Shown piece after piece: positions 46,570-58,699 of a DNA stretch of 64,000 nt. Source of the stretch: Cymbidium sinense. Its lineage: Eukaryota > Streptophyta > Magnoliopsida > Asparagales > Orchidaceae. The first letter of the stretch is position 1. Every line of letters starts with the position of its first letter. Under the pieces are notes generated by a model. The model worked only from the letters and a program-made list of their open reading frames with translations, ran no database searches and was not told the DNA's origin. The stretch lies in the NCBI GenBank assembly GCA_021442155.1, contig CM038216.1, positions 157,279,983 to 157,343,982 on the forward strand. The letters are read 5' to 3'. The position numbers were made by a program, and so were the translations under genes.

Positions 46570-49500
46570 CTCCCATGTTGAATGCATTATTTGAAGGATT
46601 GATAGTATGTGGGTCATAAGAGCTTATTTATAACTAAGGAGAAGTCAGGAGAAGTTCTTCTTAGGTGAGTTGATAACAACTTTCCCTTTCTTATCATTCT
46701 ACAGCATCTCCATAAGCCACATCACTACAGCTCTAGCAACTGGGTGAGTTGCCTTTTCTCTTGTATGCGGAGCATCTATGCACCTCCTCCTTTGTTAGCG
46801 TGCATCGTAATGAGATTAGCTCAAGATTTAGTGTGGAAAGTGGGACTTCTATGATGGTTGCAAGGCCAAGTCACAATAACCTAGGAGAGGATCCACCCAA
46901 AAAGAAAAGAACATCCAAATCAATCAAGTAGATAGTAAAGTTGATGTTACTTAAGAAAGAGCAGGTAAGCATAACTAGTTTTTTCAAAACTAAGCCAGAC
47001 CGATCGGTTGCACCAATTCGACTAAGAACCAATCTCGAGGCCACTCCATACAATTTTTAAAACATTATTTTAATTTAGTGTAGATCAAGGAGAACTATTG
47101 GTTCAAATGACAATTCAGTCTTAGTTTGAAAAAATCACTAAGGGTAACAATATAATAAAAAAAGTTAAAACAGTTAAGTTAACCACCAAAAACCTTACTA
47201 TTCTTTATCAAATTTATTCTGCTCACCAAGTTTGTCTTCACCTTCATCCTTTTACTTTGACAACACTGTTTGTTGTGTTCTCAGCTTGTGAGTCTTCAAG
47301 TTTATCAGTTTTACACTAGCTATGCACCATCTTCCTCCCTCTTGAACTACAAAAAACCATCTACCTTACCTAAAAGGTACAAAAGGCTTTGCTTTCCCCC
47401 TTTTTTTATATTCTATTTTGTGATAATTGACAAGTACTTAATGCAAAATAAGTAATTCAATCATGAAACTATTAACATTTTTGGTAGAGTTTCAACAATT
47501 CAGGGATTATTGGTACCCTTGCTTTATTTGCCTAATTTTATGATAAGTAAATTCATATTCTTTTATTTTATGTGAAAGACATAGTATTGTATAATTAAAC
47601 TTAAATGTGATTGTATAGATACATTTGGTTATGTCACCTAAATAAGATGTTAATAATAATTATGATTAAATATTAATTTCAAGAAATTTTTATTATTTTT
47701 ATTGCAACCAAAAACATGGGAGAACATTTTGACATTAAAACTAATGGAATTACTACATCTTTTTAATAAATATCAAAGTGTGAATCATGTTATCCAATTC
47801 TTCTCATCTTTATTTAAGTTTCAGATGATCAATTTTTAAAGGAATGGAATGCAAGATTATAAAGGATTATCTACATTTTTCATATGAGAATAGAAGAGGT
47901 TAGCAATTTAAATATTTAATTACATTTTTTATTATATATTTACATTGTTGCATTGTTATTACATTATTTAGATCACATTTAAATAATTTAATATTTATTA
48001 TCTCATTTAGTCATCTTGGTTGAACCATTGAATCTTGAACCTCTCATACATTTAATTTAATTCAATGTTTGATCTGATATTCACAACCTTGAGAATAACA
48101 CTTAGAAAAATGTCAAGCAATAAATTATAATTAACACTAGTATTTAGTACAAATTATACAAGTTATTATACACTTTGTTGGCTGAGTGATATAAATCAAT
48201 GTCTAGTTTTCTATCCTATAGCTTTTCTACTTCTTTGCATTTAGCTAAGCAATAACCACCTTCACCTTCTCAAAGGTAGTGAGCCTAGTCAACATAGGTC
48301 ATCCAACTAAACACTTTATGAACAAAACTTTATTTTGCTAGTTCTTCACTTTATTCATCAGATCCATTATTTAAAATGAGTTATAGAGAATTTCACACAC
48401 CTATTCTTGTGGGCCTTAACATAAACTAAGTGACTAAATTGAAACTCTAAAAGATCCTCTAACTTGTGGATAAGAAATAAACAAATTCTCACCAATAAAT
48501 TCAGTAGCAAGCACCAACCCATAAAATTTGAAAATGTTTACAATCTTTAACCATAATGGGAATCTCATCCCAAACTAGTAGTATTCAAAGAAAATACACA
48601 ACTTATCCTCATATATCATGTTAAACTTCTTCTCTTCATGAGCAAGCTAGATGGAGAAGTTTTGTTACCATGGTTGTATGTTAAAAACACTTTGTATGTC
48701 AAAAACATAGTTGAATATACAAAATTGTAGTATTTGAAGTACAAGAATGTGCTGGAACACCTTTTCATTGTAACTTAATGTACTTACACAAAAGAAAGTT
48801 GAAAGAAAATAACATACTCTCACAAAAAAAACCAAAAGAAAATAGCAAACTCACAACAAAATTTTTTAAAAAAAGCTAAATAAGTAAGGATGGAGATGAA
48901 TTAACCAAACTTTATTGCTTGTATTTATAGAGGTAAAATTTTTTGATATTTAAGGTGACATCAAATAAAAAATAAAACACACTTATATTTGATCTTCCCA
49001 ACCTTATTGCAAGATCCAATGAAATTCAACACCATAATTTTGACAAGGCTAATCAAACTTGATACATTTAGGAAGGCGAGTACAACTCATCACATCACTT
49101 AAAGTATTCATTCATGAATACAAAAGTTAGAATAGATATAAAAATTAGTAAAGTAATGAAAAAATGAATCAAAGCTAAACTGAACAAATCAAATTTTATT
49201 ATAATCCAACTCATCATTATAAAACACTCATCATAGTAAATTTATTATAACTCTTATTATAACACAACATGTATTTGTATATCAAAAAATGTGTAAATAA
49301 AAGATCTAATGTAATAATTGGAGAGATCAAATCTTCTCTTATTAGATACTACAAGATAAATTCATCACCCTCCATGGAGTTGAAAGATTTTTATAACTCA
49401 TCATGGTGGCAAGATATCACAACCTTTGCATAATGTTACAATTTTCCTCTACAAACTAACTCGAGCTCCCCTAAGAAAGTTGAATTCATGTCTTGTTCCA

Positions 49501-50219
49501 ATGAGGCTACTCTCAACCACAAATGAGTTACCTCAACCTATAAGCTAGTGTCTTTAGCATCCCACTCCTGAGAGTTCTTCTCACCTAGATTTTTGGCACT
49601 AGGCTAAAATCAAAGCACCTTGCACCTACTAACAAGAAGGGGTTCTCTCAACTTGCATTGAAAGAGTTGTCACATATTGTTCGGCAATTTCATAAGGAAA
49701 TTCACTTCTTTTTTGTAACAACCTCTTCCACTCGAGGAACTAAGTAGAGAGGACTCATTTCCTATCATATCTAGTATGTTGGATTCACCTTTGTGGAATA
49801 TAATCATGCACCAAGATCAGCAAACTTTCTATCCAAAACATGCAGTGGCAGAATAATGAGTCACTCTAGTAAATTGGTCATGCTATGCTAAAAACCCATT
49901 GCAAGATCAATAAAGCCTCATTCTTAGTTGGTGTACAACCTAGAAACTCATCTACTATTATGCGAATCTAATTTTATCATGGTAGGAACATGCCAATTCT
50001 CCAAAAAGAATCCCATTAATGATAAAAGACTAAACTTTAGCAATTGTCAAAAACTATCTAACCTTCACAAGTGAAGCAAAACTTCTAACCAAATCTACTT
50101 GTATGTAAGTAAATAATTTTCAATGTTAAGCTCACAAAAAATAAAAAGTTCAGCAAGCAACTAACTCTACAATATTAACATGTGACCTATACACATGAGA
50201 AGTCATCTTTTTAACTTGC

Positions 50220-50460
50220 TTCATCATAAAATGTATTGCTTCCATGCCATACCAAGTTGATTCTCCTTGGTAGGTGTCCTACTTATTGTTGGGCCATCAT
50301 AGTAAGTGCACCACTTGACACCTTTAAATGTTATGTCAACCACTACTCCTCAACTCCAGTAGTTCCATCATATACTTTGGTAGTAGAGACCTCTGCAGTC
50401 AATGATTATCAAAGCCATCCATTAACTTTGGGAAGAGAAGCCCTCTAAAGATGTGGACAC
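50220..50460 (-). pseudogene. Possible Tat gag fragment
   Basis: Two frames on the minus strand give VYDGTTGVEE and then, shifted, TFKGVKWCTYYDGPTIS followed by QLGMAWKQYIL. The order of a YDGT start, a TFKG...W motif and a later F/W-rich helix fits the retrotransposon gag domain. Identity is weak and frames are broken. Confidence 0.3.
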
Positions 50461-53400
50461 ACATTAACAACATGATTGGGAAGTAAATAAAATAAGTCAA
50501 GTACTCCACTAGCACCATAATTATAGGCCAAAATCACATTAGTCATCACATCAGTAGCTAAATTAAAAAGTGATAATACATGTTTCCCAAGAAGTGCTCA
50601 TAAGATAATAAATGAGAAATTTAACTCTTTCGATATAGTATTAAGCTTTTATTTATTCATTATTTTTTCATCTTTTGGTAGGTCACCTATTCAAAGAGCA
50701 AGACAATTGGATAACTAAATTTATACCTAAAGTATAAACTGTTTGCTCAGCTCCCCATGGAGTTTAGGTCAAAGTCATAATTCACTTCGGGTCCAAGTTA
50801 CAAAGTCAAGTTAACTACAACTTTTAATGAAGAATATCAATATCTTTGCATCATAATTTGCCTAGTAAACTTGCCTAAACTACCTACTAGAAGTTCTCTA
50901 ATGGTAAACTTGCTAGCCACTCAAAAAAGTAGAACTAGAAAAGGACTCATCTAGCAAGTTTATTCTTTACTTCAGACCTTCTTAGTCATCTCACTTGGAA
51001 GACCATGTTAGCAAAGAGCTACTTTGATTACCATAATGAACTACTATACACATGCCTATATCATTGTATTATATCATACTTTTACTAATTATTTGCATTA
51101 CTATCCTCCAACCCAATACAAAGGAGGTCTAGATATATTATTAAAGATTTTTTTGGGGCATTTAAAGAACTTAATTTAGTTATTTTATATATTTTATTAC
51201 TATTCAATAAAAAGGTTCTTTTTAATCTCTTTTTTTATCTCTGTTGTCAAGTCACCAAAATATTTAACCTTTTAATCTCTCACTCTTCTTTGTCTTAGTC
51301 ACTCTAAGCTAGTATAGTAAGTAAAGTCTAGTATTGTCCATGAACAATCTATGATTCAATGTAAATTATTTTTTATAATGATTATCTTACTTAGTTAAGC
51401 TAATAAAGTTTAATAACTTAAAAAGGAATTGATTCTCTTAATATTACCTCTTAGAGGTAAAATTAGAACCAAGATATCTCTTTCCAATCAAATATTTAAT
51501 TGATATATTCTTTATGTATATATGGTTTCTTAGAGAATTAGCAACTTTAATAATGGTGCTCTCACTTAGACAATAAATTTATAATGTAATCAAATTTAAA
51601 AAAAAATTGGGATTTTTATTTTTAAGATTGTTAGTATGTGTGTATCTATAATCAAAAAATAATTAATCTTTAACATTATGTGCACTAGTTTTATGACTTC
51701 TTCGATGGTGGATAAGATCTTATCTTATCTGTTATAAATAAAAGCTTAGTTCAAGCTAATTTACATAAACCATAGATCCCTTTATCCTCTAGTTTATTAA
51801 TATTTAGTATACTTTACTATTTCATCATACATCACTCCTAGTAATACTTATGTTTTGACTTCTACCATTTAATTATAACAACTAATATTAGAGCTTAGTT
51901 TGGTTTATAATGACCATAAATTTTGATGCCTCAAATAGGCTTATATTTGGAGAACCATGATTTGTCTTTTGTTTTAATTCAAAATGTTTTAATTAATATA
52001 TTACATAATTTAAGAGATCTATAATTAGTTTAAAAGAAGTAAAAACAATTTCTTTAATTAAAAAAATTTTAATGTGAGGATATTAATGAAGAAAAGTGGG
52101 CATAAGGAATGTTTATTTATGGGAGACAATTAAGAAATAGTTTATCTCCAAGATTAAGTTTGTCAAAAAGAATAATAATTGTTTGTGGGAGACCAACTTT
52201 TAACTTTGTGAATTTCTTTATTTTAACTTATTGAATCTTCTTGTTGATCGAAAATGAGTGTAACCAGCATGTAGGCGTCAGCCGAGGGTGATGAATGGAA
52301 CTCGCTGGCCCATCAAGTTTCTTCTTTCGATAGCCCAGGTGGTTTTATGAAATTAGTTCACCATATTGTGAAGTATTTTCTAAGTCAAGATCCAAATAAA
52401 GAGGAATTTCATTTTCTTCAATGATAGCTTCCATTTCTGAGGGTCTAACCTTTGGCAAGCCCCATAATTGAAATCCCCTTTCCAATTTTTGATGAGCTTC
52501 TTTCTCTCAATTTAGTAGCGACTCTAGTCTTGTCACATGCCTACTAGATGGCACCAACTGTGGTTGCTGAAGAGGGCTTATATCCACAAGAGGAGGAAAC
52601 TGAGGAGCCTATCGCAGCAACCAACTTCACTTCTTTTGACATACAAGAAATGCTAGTGAGCTTTCCTTATTCTATTCACCAAGATACTTGCGAGTCCGCA
52701 AGAGGCAAGTCCTCTAGCCATAGGGTGGCAATGTTAAAGATCCTTGTGCCTTCGCTGACCATTCTGAGCTTGCCAACCTATTGAGAGAGGTCACCATTTT
52801 GAAGGATGCTTTGGACTTGTCTAATCATGAGATAGATGAGTTATGATCATTGCTAGAGCTAGAGTCGCAATGATGGAAGTTTGTGGAGGTGGAATCTCAA
52901 AAAAAATTTGTGATTGTGCTGATTGAGCTTACCGTGGTTTAGACCTTGATCAAATTACAAGGAACTTCTCTCCTCCTTTATGGCATGAACTTTATGTATG
53001 ATCATATGTGTGAGAAAGATGGACTTGTCAATGATTGGCACTCAAATCCCATTATAATGCTATCAAAAAAATGATGTATTGGGAGATAGCGAGTGTGTTG
53101 TTTTTTATCCCTATATAATAAAATCCTGCTTTTCCCTACTTGCTTTTTATTTTGACAAGCATCCTCTATGATGCAAGTAAAATTTATTAAATTTATTTTT
53201 GATGTGACTTGCACTACACATGATATTCACAAGATTGAGTAATCATTCTTCTCATTTAATGTATGATGTGACATCCATGTTACTACATCTTTCTCACTAC
53301 ATCTATAAATTCACTTTTAATGGGGTTTGAATCTTTATTACTTTCAACTTTATGCAAGTGAATCTCTATTTCACCAAGTAGAGTTTTCTATCATTCTTGC

Positions 53401-53924
53401 TTTAGGTGATCTCCTTGTGATGGAACTCTTAAAGAAAGTGACTTCAATGTTTCTTCAACACAAGCCAAGGAGGTGCTTGATCTAGATTCACTCTCCATGA
53501 CTTATTCTTTTAATGGCTACTATTAAGGAAACCCCAACTTCATTGTTAAGGTAGATGTGAAGCATGATAGATTCAACACAACTCGAGCCGATGAGTTGTG
53601 CATCCTACTTGACCATTTCAAAAATGGGTTTCAACTTCATCTTCCTCACGAGTGGATTAACATACTTAATTTTTATACATTAGTTCCAACCCAGTTCCTT
53701 CCCAACTCGATGGCGAGTATCATGACTTTCATCATCCATCCAAGGGAAGAAGAGATTCCATGGAGCATGAGCCTTTTTAGGCAATTGTTCATAGTGAATG
53801 CCCATCAAGACAAGACCAAGCAATTCTCAACGACTTCACTAAAAATTCATGGCATGGTGAATAAGGTGTAGTGCTAGTGCTCCAAACACTTTTTGATCAA
53901 GAGATCCTCAAAATGGTTGGTATG

Positions 53925-53926
<2 letters not shown>

Positions 53927-53980
<54 letters not shown>
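53927..53980 (+). repeat. (CT)27 microsatellite
   Basis: 54 bases of uninterrupted CT inside the accessory gene. In the plus-strand frame starting at 53871 it encodes an alternating serine-leucine run. Confidence 0.97.
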
Positions 53981-53982
<2 letters not shown>

Positions 53983-54035
53983 ACTACTTAGTAAGTAAAG
54001 AGACCAAGCTTGGCAAGTCTAATGCTCGGCCATCC

Positions 54036-54259
54036 TTTGAACATCTTTTTTATCTTCACTTTAGAGATGTCACAGCTATTCTCTACAATGTGAATTTTTT
54101 TTATTACTGGTAGTTTAGTATTTTTCTTTCTAACTTGCTTTCATTAATTGATGAAAGCAAGTCACAAATAAAAATACTAAACTATAAGTAAATAAAAAAT
54201 ATACATTGTAGAGAATAACTGTGACATTTCTAAAGTGAAGATAAAAAAAGATGTTCAAA
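54036..54259. repeat. 224-bp near-perfect inverted duplication
   Basis: The outer ends are TTTGAACATC (54036) and GATGTTCAAA (54250-54259). The inner ends are ACTTGCTTTCAT (54133-54144) and ATGAAAGCAAGT (54151-54162) around TAATTG. Intermediate pairs include CTTCACTTTAGA with TCTAAAGTGAAG, ATTCTCTACAATGT with ACATTGTAGAGAAT and TAGTTTAGTATTTTT with AAAAATACTAAACTA. Each arm is about 108 bp with few mismatches. The left arm is continuous with coding-like text (SFEHLFYLHFRDVTAILYN), so the right arm looks like an inverted copy of it. The inner word ACTTGCTTTCATTAATT recurs again at 54353-54369. Confidence 0.9.
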
Positions 54260-54327
54260 TGACACAATGGAGACAAAGGATTCATGTAGTTGAACCCCAC
54301 TTAGGGGATAAAGGCTTGTTATTTTAT

Positions 54328-54352
54328 TGTTGTTGTTGTTGTTTTTGTTGTT
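54328..54352. repeat. (TTG)n-like microsatellite
   Basis: Run of TTG units with one interruption, between the inverted duplication and the third copy of its inner word. Confidence 0.8.
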
Positions 54353-55058
54353 TACTTGCTTTCATTAATTATTTTTGCATGTTTTCCCATAACAAAGGTA
54401 ACCTTGTTGCCCCCGAAAGCTTGACTCTAGCATAGTTAAGTTTCACGAAGAGGGAGAGCATGAAGTTGGGGAGGCGAGCCTAGTGGCGATGGTGGAAAGC
54501 CTGGTTAGAAGGAAGATGATGGTCCAAAGGTGGCCCCAGTTGTTAATGAGGTCAGGCCAAGTACAACTCCTTGAAAGTCCAAGAAGAGGTCCATAAGCTC
54601 AACTCCTCAAGGTCATCACTAAAGAAGTGACTCCGAGGAGGAAGAGGAATGGAGCAAGTTTACAGACAACTACATTCCAAAGCTAGCTAAGCTGACCAAT
54701 AAAGCCTATGAGTATATACAAACAATCTACTCCATGAAGTTCAATGAGCATCTAGAGTAGATTCTCAATGCATGACAGCATAAGCGATGGCTTGGTAGTC
54801 TACCTAGGAAGTCTGCATGAGATTTTTTGTTTAAGTGAAAAGAAGCATATTCCACGAAGATTCAATTGGTGAAAATGATGAAAGATCCTTTATTATGGAA
54901 GTCAAATATAGGGATCTTCAGGCTAAGGTAGCTCAATAAGAGGACGAGAAAATAAGGTGACACTAGAGCTTACTCACCTAACCGAGTAAAACAGGGAGCT
55001 GCAAGAGGAGTTATCTCATTGTACTAAAGCATTTTAGATCAAAAAAGTTGAGTTCACT

Positions 55059-55441
55059 TGATTTCTAGACGGTAATGAATACTATAATCTTCTTTAGCAA
55101 AAATTCAAGGCAAAGCCTAACTTTGTTATCACCAAATTGGTAAAGCATGGTTGGTTGGATGCCAAGTTCTTAGATTTTCTAATGTACTCGTGCTTTTGGA
55201 AACGGACGATTGGGGTAACGTGAGTTAATTTTTTCTTCTTCTTTTTTTGGTGATTTCTAGACTCTAATGAATACCATAATCTTCTTTAGCAAAAATTCAA
55301 GATAGAGCCTAACTTTGTTATCACTAAATTGGTTAAACATGGTTAGTTAGATGCCAAGTTCTTAGATTTTTCTAATGTACTCGCCCTTTTGGACTCTGAT
55401 GATGAGGGTAACATGAGTTAATTTTTCTCTTCTTTTTTTAT
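55059..55441 (+). repeat. 192-bp tandem duplication of the last accessory-gene exon
   Basis: Units start TGATTTCTAGAC at 55059 and 55251. Both encode FLD.NEY.NLL, then QKFK..PNFVITKLVKHG and LDAKFLDF. The second ends LALLDSDDEGNMS before TAA-type stops; the first has decayed there (LMYSCFWKRTIG). Some differences between the units are stop-creating changes, so they diverged after the gene lost function. Confidence 0.85.
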
Positions 55442-55823
55442 GAGTATAAAATGTATATGTACTTCTTAATCATTCATTTTGTACAATTTTACTTTATAAA
55501 TGAAAATATAACTTTTCTTTCTTTTGTCAAATACAATTATAATTATTTTCCTCTTTGTGACTTTAAAAAACTTTTTGCAGAGCGTGATTGCAAATGCCTC
55601 TTACCTAATTGACAATAAGATTTTCTTTGTTATGGTTAAAAACTTATTTATGTCATTGGCATTGTTCTCTCTATTAACACTGTAAGACTTTGGGGAACAT
55701 ATTGTTCAGTAGTTAATCTTCTCTTTGTAGTTATATAACTGTTATGGGTTAGATGAATTCTTTATTATGCTTTTAGCAGGAAAAAAACATAGCCGCTTAG
55801 CTGAAGACTTATTTTTTCCATTT

Positions 55824-56005
55824 TAGTTACTAACCTCATAACATGTTAGTCTTCAAGTATAATCCCCAACCTCACAAGGTGTTGATCTTTATAGTATAGT
55901 TACTAACCTCATGAGGTGTTAGTCTTTTTAGTATAGTCGCCAACCTCATGGTGTGTTGGTCCTTTTAGTATAGTCACAAACCTCATGGGGTGTTGGTCAT
56001 TTTAA
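55824..56005 (-). repeat. Five tandem copies of a 37-bp repeat
   Basis: AACCTCA occurs at 55833, 55868, 55905, 55942 and 55979, spaced 35, 37, 37 and 37 bases. Consensus: TATAGT, then AACCTCATG, then GTGTTAGTC and TTTTAG. It lies between the pol end and the accessory gene of Tat element 2. Confidence 0.92.
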
Positions 56006-56030
56006 CACATTTGGTTAAACAAGTATGCTC

Positions 56031-56425
56031 CATCACTTGGACCGAAGATGGCGCATTAAGTCTCATGTGAACTTGGGCCAAAAATTGCACACTAAGTCAC
56101 TTCATACTTTAGGTAGCTCCTCTAGCTTGGTTTTCTTAACACTTAAACTTGAAGTCATCACTCAGCTTGTGAGGAGTTTCCATCACTCGAGATGAAGCTA
56201 ACACTCCAAGTTTTACGTAAACTTGCACCAAAAATGGCATGCCAAGTAAGCTAGTCTATTGATAGCTTGTGAGCATTATTTTCTTATCTCTTAAAGATTC
56301 AAGTTGTTGTAAGTAGATTCTACTACTTGGGTTGACTATGCCACACCAAATTTTGCACAAACTTGAGTCATAAATGACACACTTAGTAGCTTATTTATAG
56401 ACTACTCCCTTAGTATAGTTCTTTT
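56031..56425 (-). repeat. Three tandem copies of a ~143-bp repeat
   Basis: Units start near 56032, 56175 and 56318. Each has CATCACTTGGA or a variant, then AACTTG, AAAT and CACACTAAGT or a variant, then an AGCTTGTGAG-like end. They are degenerate but collinear. They adjoin the 37-bp array and precede the integrase of Tat element 2. Confidence 0.75.
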
Positions 56426-56799
56426 ATGTTCATCATTAACCTATATAGTTATTCCCTTTTGAAACAAACATATATTAAAAATTATAAAAATCATTTATTA
56501 AGACTAGTAAGATATATAGGATAATTAGCGATTATATATTAAAAAAACTTTCTATCATGGGTAGAATTTTTTAAGTCCCTCACATTTCATGTTATTGTAC
56601 ATCCTCTCCTAAATAAGACTATAGTCAATATGCACTTGGACTGACTTGTTCTTTAATTATGAATAGCCCATCCGAGTTGTTGGTGAGCTTAGCTAGTGCA
56701 TTATATTAGGCGGCTGCATCTACTTTCTTTAATACTAAGTCACTGCTCTTGAAGTGCATCTCTCTTACATGGTGATTATAGAATCTCACCATTTTCCTT

Positions 56800-57560
56800 T
56801 TAGTCTCTTTTTTCCTTAGTGATGCCTTGATCCTTAATTCTTTGAGCATGCTGAGTGCATCTTTCATGGCCTCTGAAATCACCCTTTCCCATTCTCTAAA
56901 GTCATCTCATAAATCCTCCATTATTAAGACCCTTTGGTTGTGTAATTCAAACTTGACAAGTAGGACGGCTTTGGTTCCATGTGATAAGATGAATAGTGAG
57001 TATCTCGTTGAATTGATAGAAGTGATTTTAAGGTCCCATAGCATAGCAAGTAGTGAGGCTACCCATTTAGCCCTAATTCCTTCCACCTTCTTCTTGACAA
57101 AAGTTAAGGATCCTCTTGTTAGCTGCCTCTACTTGGTTGTTGCTCTATGGATGATGCACTAAAGAGAACTTCAGCTTGATCGCTTGACACTCACATAAAT
57201 TCCTTAAACTTCTTTTGGCAAATTGCTTATCATTATCTATGATGATCGCCATGGTGAGTTCATACCTACAAATGAAATTTTGTACTACCTATGGCTTCAC
57301 TTCAATCCACTTGCTGAAGTGATCGATCATGATAAGGATGAATCATCTCTGCCCATTGGCCATTAGCAAGGGGATTATTAAATCCATTCCCTAAATAATG
57401 AATGGTCAAGAACTCGTGATGGGCTAAAGAGGTTGTGGCAGTTGTCATTGAAGTGCTATGAATTTTTGGCATTGGGCGCACCTTCTTAAAAATTCTTCAA
57501 CATCTTTCCTAAGGGTGGGTTACAAGTACCCCTGCCTTATGATTCTATGGGCGAGTGTTT
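56800..57560 (-). pseudogene. Integrase remnant of Tat element 2
   Basis: Minus-strand reading gives LRKDVEEFLRRCAQCQKF near 57510-57455, the zinc-binding end. ILIMIDHFSKWIEVKP follows near 57335-57290, the core start. AIIIDNDKQFAKRSLRNLC comes next (about 57245-57190), with the second aspartate, and HHP then NNQVEAANKRIL near 57155-57110 with the glutamate. Stops lie between blocks. A later part near 57040-56830 is poorly kept. Order and motifs match the Tat lineage. Confidence 0.82.
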
Positions 57561-57899
57561 GCCCTCTTGGCTGACTATTGCACTCACTTTACTGTATCTC
57601 CTCTAGCTTTTTTTTTTTTTTTTGTTCTGACTCCCTAACACTGAAATTAAGTGAGGTCATTGATATTTAGAAGAGCTCTCCTCTGATTAGCATGTATTGT
57701 GCAACCATAATTCTAAATCTTCTCAAATCCTGCATTGTTTCCTTAATCTCCCTAATTCATTAGAATTTTCTAATAGGTTCAATCCAACTCTACAAATATT
57801 CACACTCAACTTGCATGACCTCCTCTTCCTTTAATTTGGCTAAGTAAGCTTTATGACTAAGTGTTCCCCAAGTCTAGTATCTCAAGATAATAGGTCTAT

Positions 57900-58690
57900 G
57901 AGCTAGTCCTATTCCCTATGTATCTGTTTAATTTTAAAAGTACTCCAATTATTTAATCTCCACTTTCACCTTTACTACATATTTTGTAGAGACTCATTTC
58001 TAACTCTATAGTCTCTATTGACTTGTCTCACTACTAGCTATGACTTAGAATTGGCTATGACATGTGAAGCTCCAAGTGCTTGAGAAAATCTCATCCTGAC
58101 GAGTAGGGCCTCATACTTCGATTGATTATTTGCAAGTGGTCTACTAAATTTTGATTGATTGTGTGATGGTGATGTCAGTCAGACTTTTCAACACAAACCC
58201 AGCACCAATGGTCTACTCGCCTAATGAATCATCATTATACAGTCGCCATAGGGGTTCCAGATTAACTAGAGTGTCATGTAAAGTGCCAAAGTATACAATA
58301 AAACTAGCTAATTCCTTAGCTTTGATCGCCATTCTAGGTGAGTACAATATGTCAAACTCGCTCAATTCCGTTGATCATTTTACCAGCCTCCCTGAGTGAT
58401 CAGGCTTAGCAAGTACAAATTTGAGCGGGTTATTAGTGACAACTTGGATGGAGTGTGTTTGAAAGTATGATCTCAATCTTCAAGTAGAGATAATAAGAGT
58501 GAGTGTGAGGTTTTTAATGGGTAAGTAATTCAACTCGGCACCTTATAGAACTCGCTAACATAGTAGATAGGCCATTACTTCCCACCTAACTCTGCAATGA
58601 AGATAGAACTGATTGTGTCTTCCCCTACTCAAGTACAATAGCAACCTCTCTCCTTCCTTCGGGCATTGTAATAAATGTGGTGATGCGAGT
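57900..58690 (-). pseudogene. RNase H remnant of Tat element 2
   Basis: PLANNQSKYEALLVRMR at about 58140-58090 on the minus strand corresponds to the conserved NNEAEYEALL block of the Tat RNase H-like domain. Flanking text is strongly degenerate. The stretch 57560-57900, between this and integrase, shows no clear motif; it contains a poly-T run at 57608-57622. Confidence 0.6.
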
Positions 58691-58699
58691 AGAGTCCTT

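Larger units (their letters stand above)
44041..52200. other. AT-rich unassigned region with transposon relics
   Basis: Most of this 8-kb stretch is AT-rich with no gene that I can support. Its open frames (for example 44290-44523, 46749-46931, 47270-47455) lack recognisable domains. A coiled-coil-like relic at 46130-46560 and a weak gag-like piece at 50220-50460 are listed separately; both are on the minus strand, like the Tat element to the right. The region may be the remains of that element's LTR and of another Tat copy, but I found no LTR pair. Confidence 0.4.
52548..55441 (+). pseudogene. Antisense accessory gene of Tat element 2 (Transposase_28-like)
   Basis: Several plus-strand coding pieces lie opposite in direction to the pol genes at 56800-60050. 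52548-52784 starts MAPTVVAEEGLYPQEEE. 53557-53871 reads DRFNTTRADELC, then GFQLHLPHEWINILNFYTLVPTQFLPNSM, matching the pattern of the plant 'putative gypsy type transposon' domain (LPLHPF...FY.LAP.QL.PN). A helical part near 54960-55040 (LELTHLTE, RELQEELSHCTKAF) leads into a terminal exon at 55059-55441. Antisense accessory genes between pol and 3' LTR are known in Tat elements such as Grande. Stops, a (CT)27 run and an inverted duplication show the gene is broken. Exon limits are uncertain. Confidence 0.6.

Noticed and set aside
56827..57162. Plus-strand frame of 111 codons
   Set aside because: Shadow of the integrase remnant on the minus strand.
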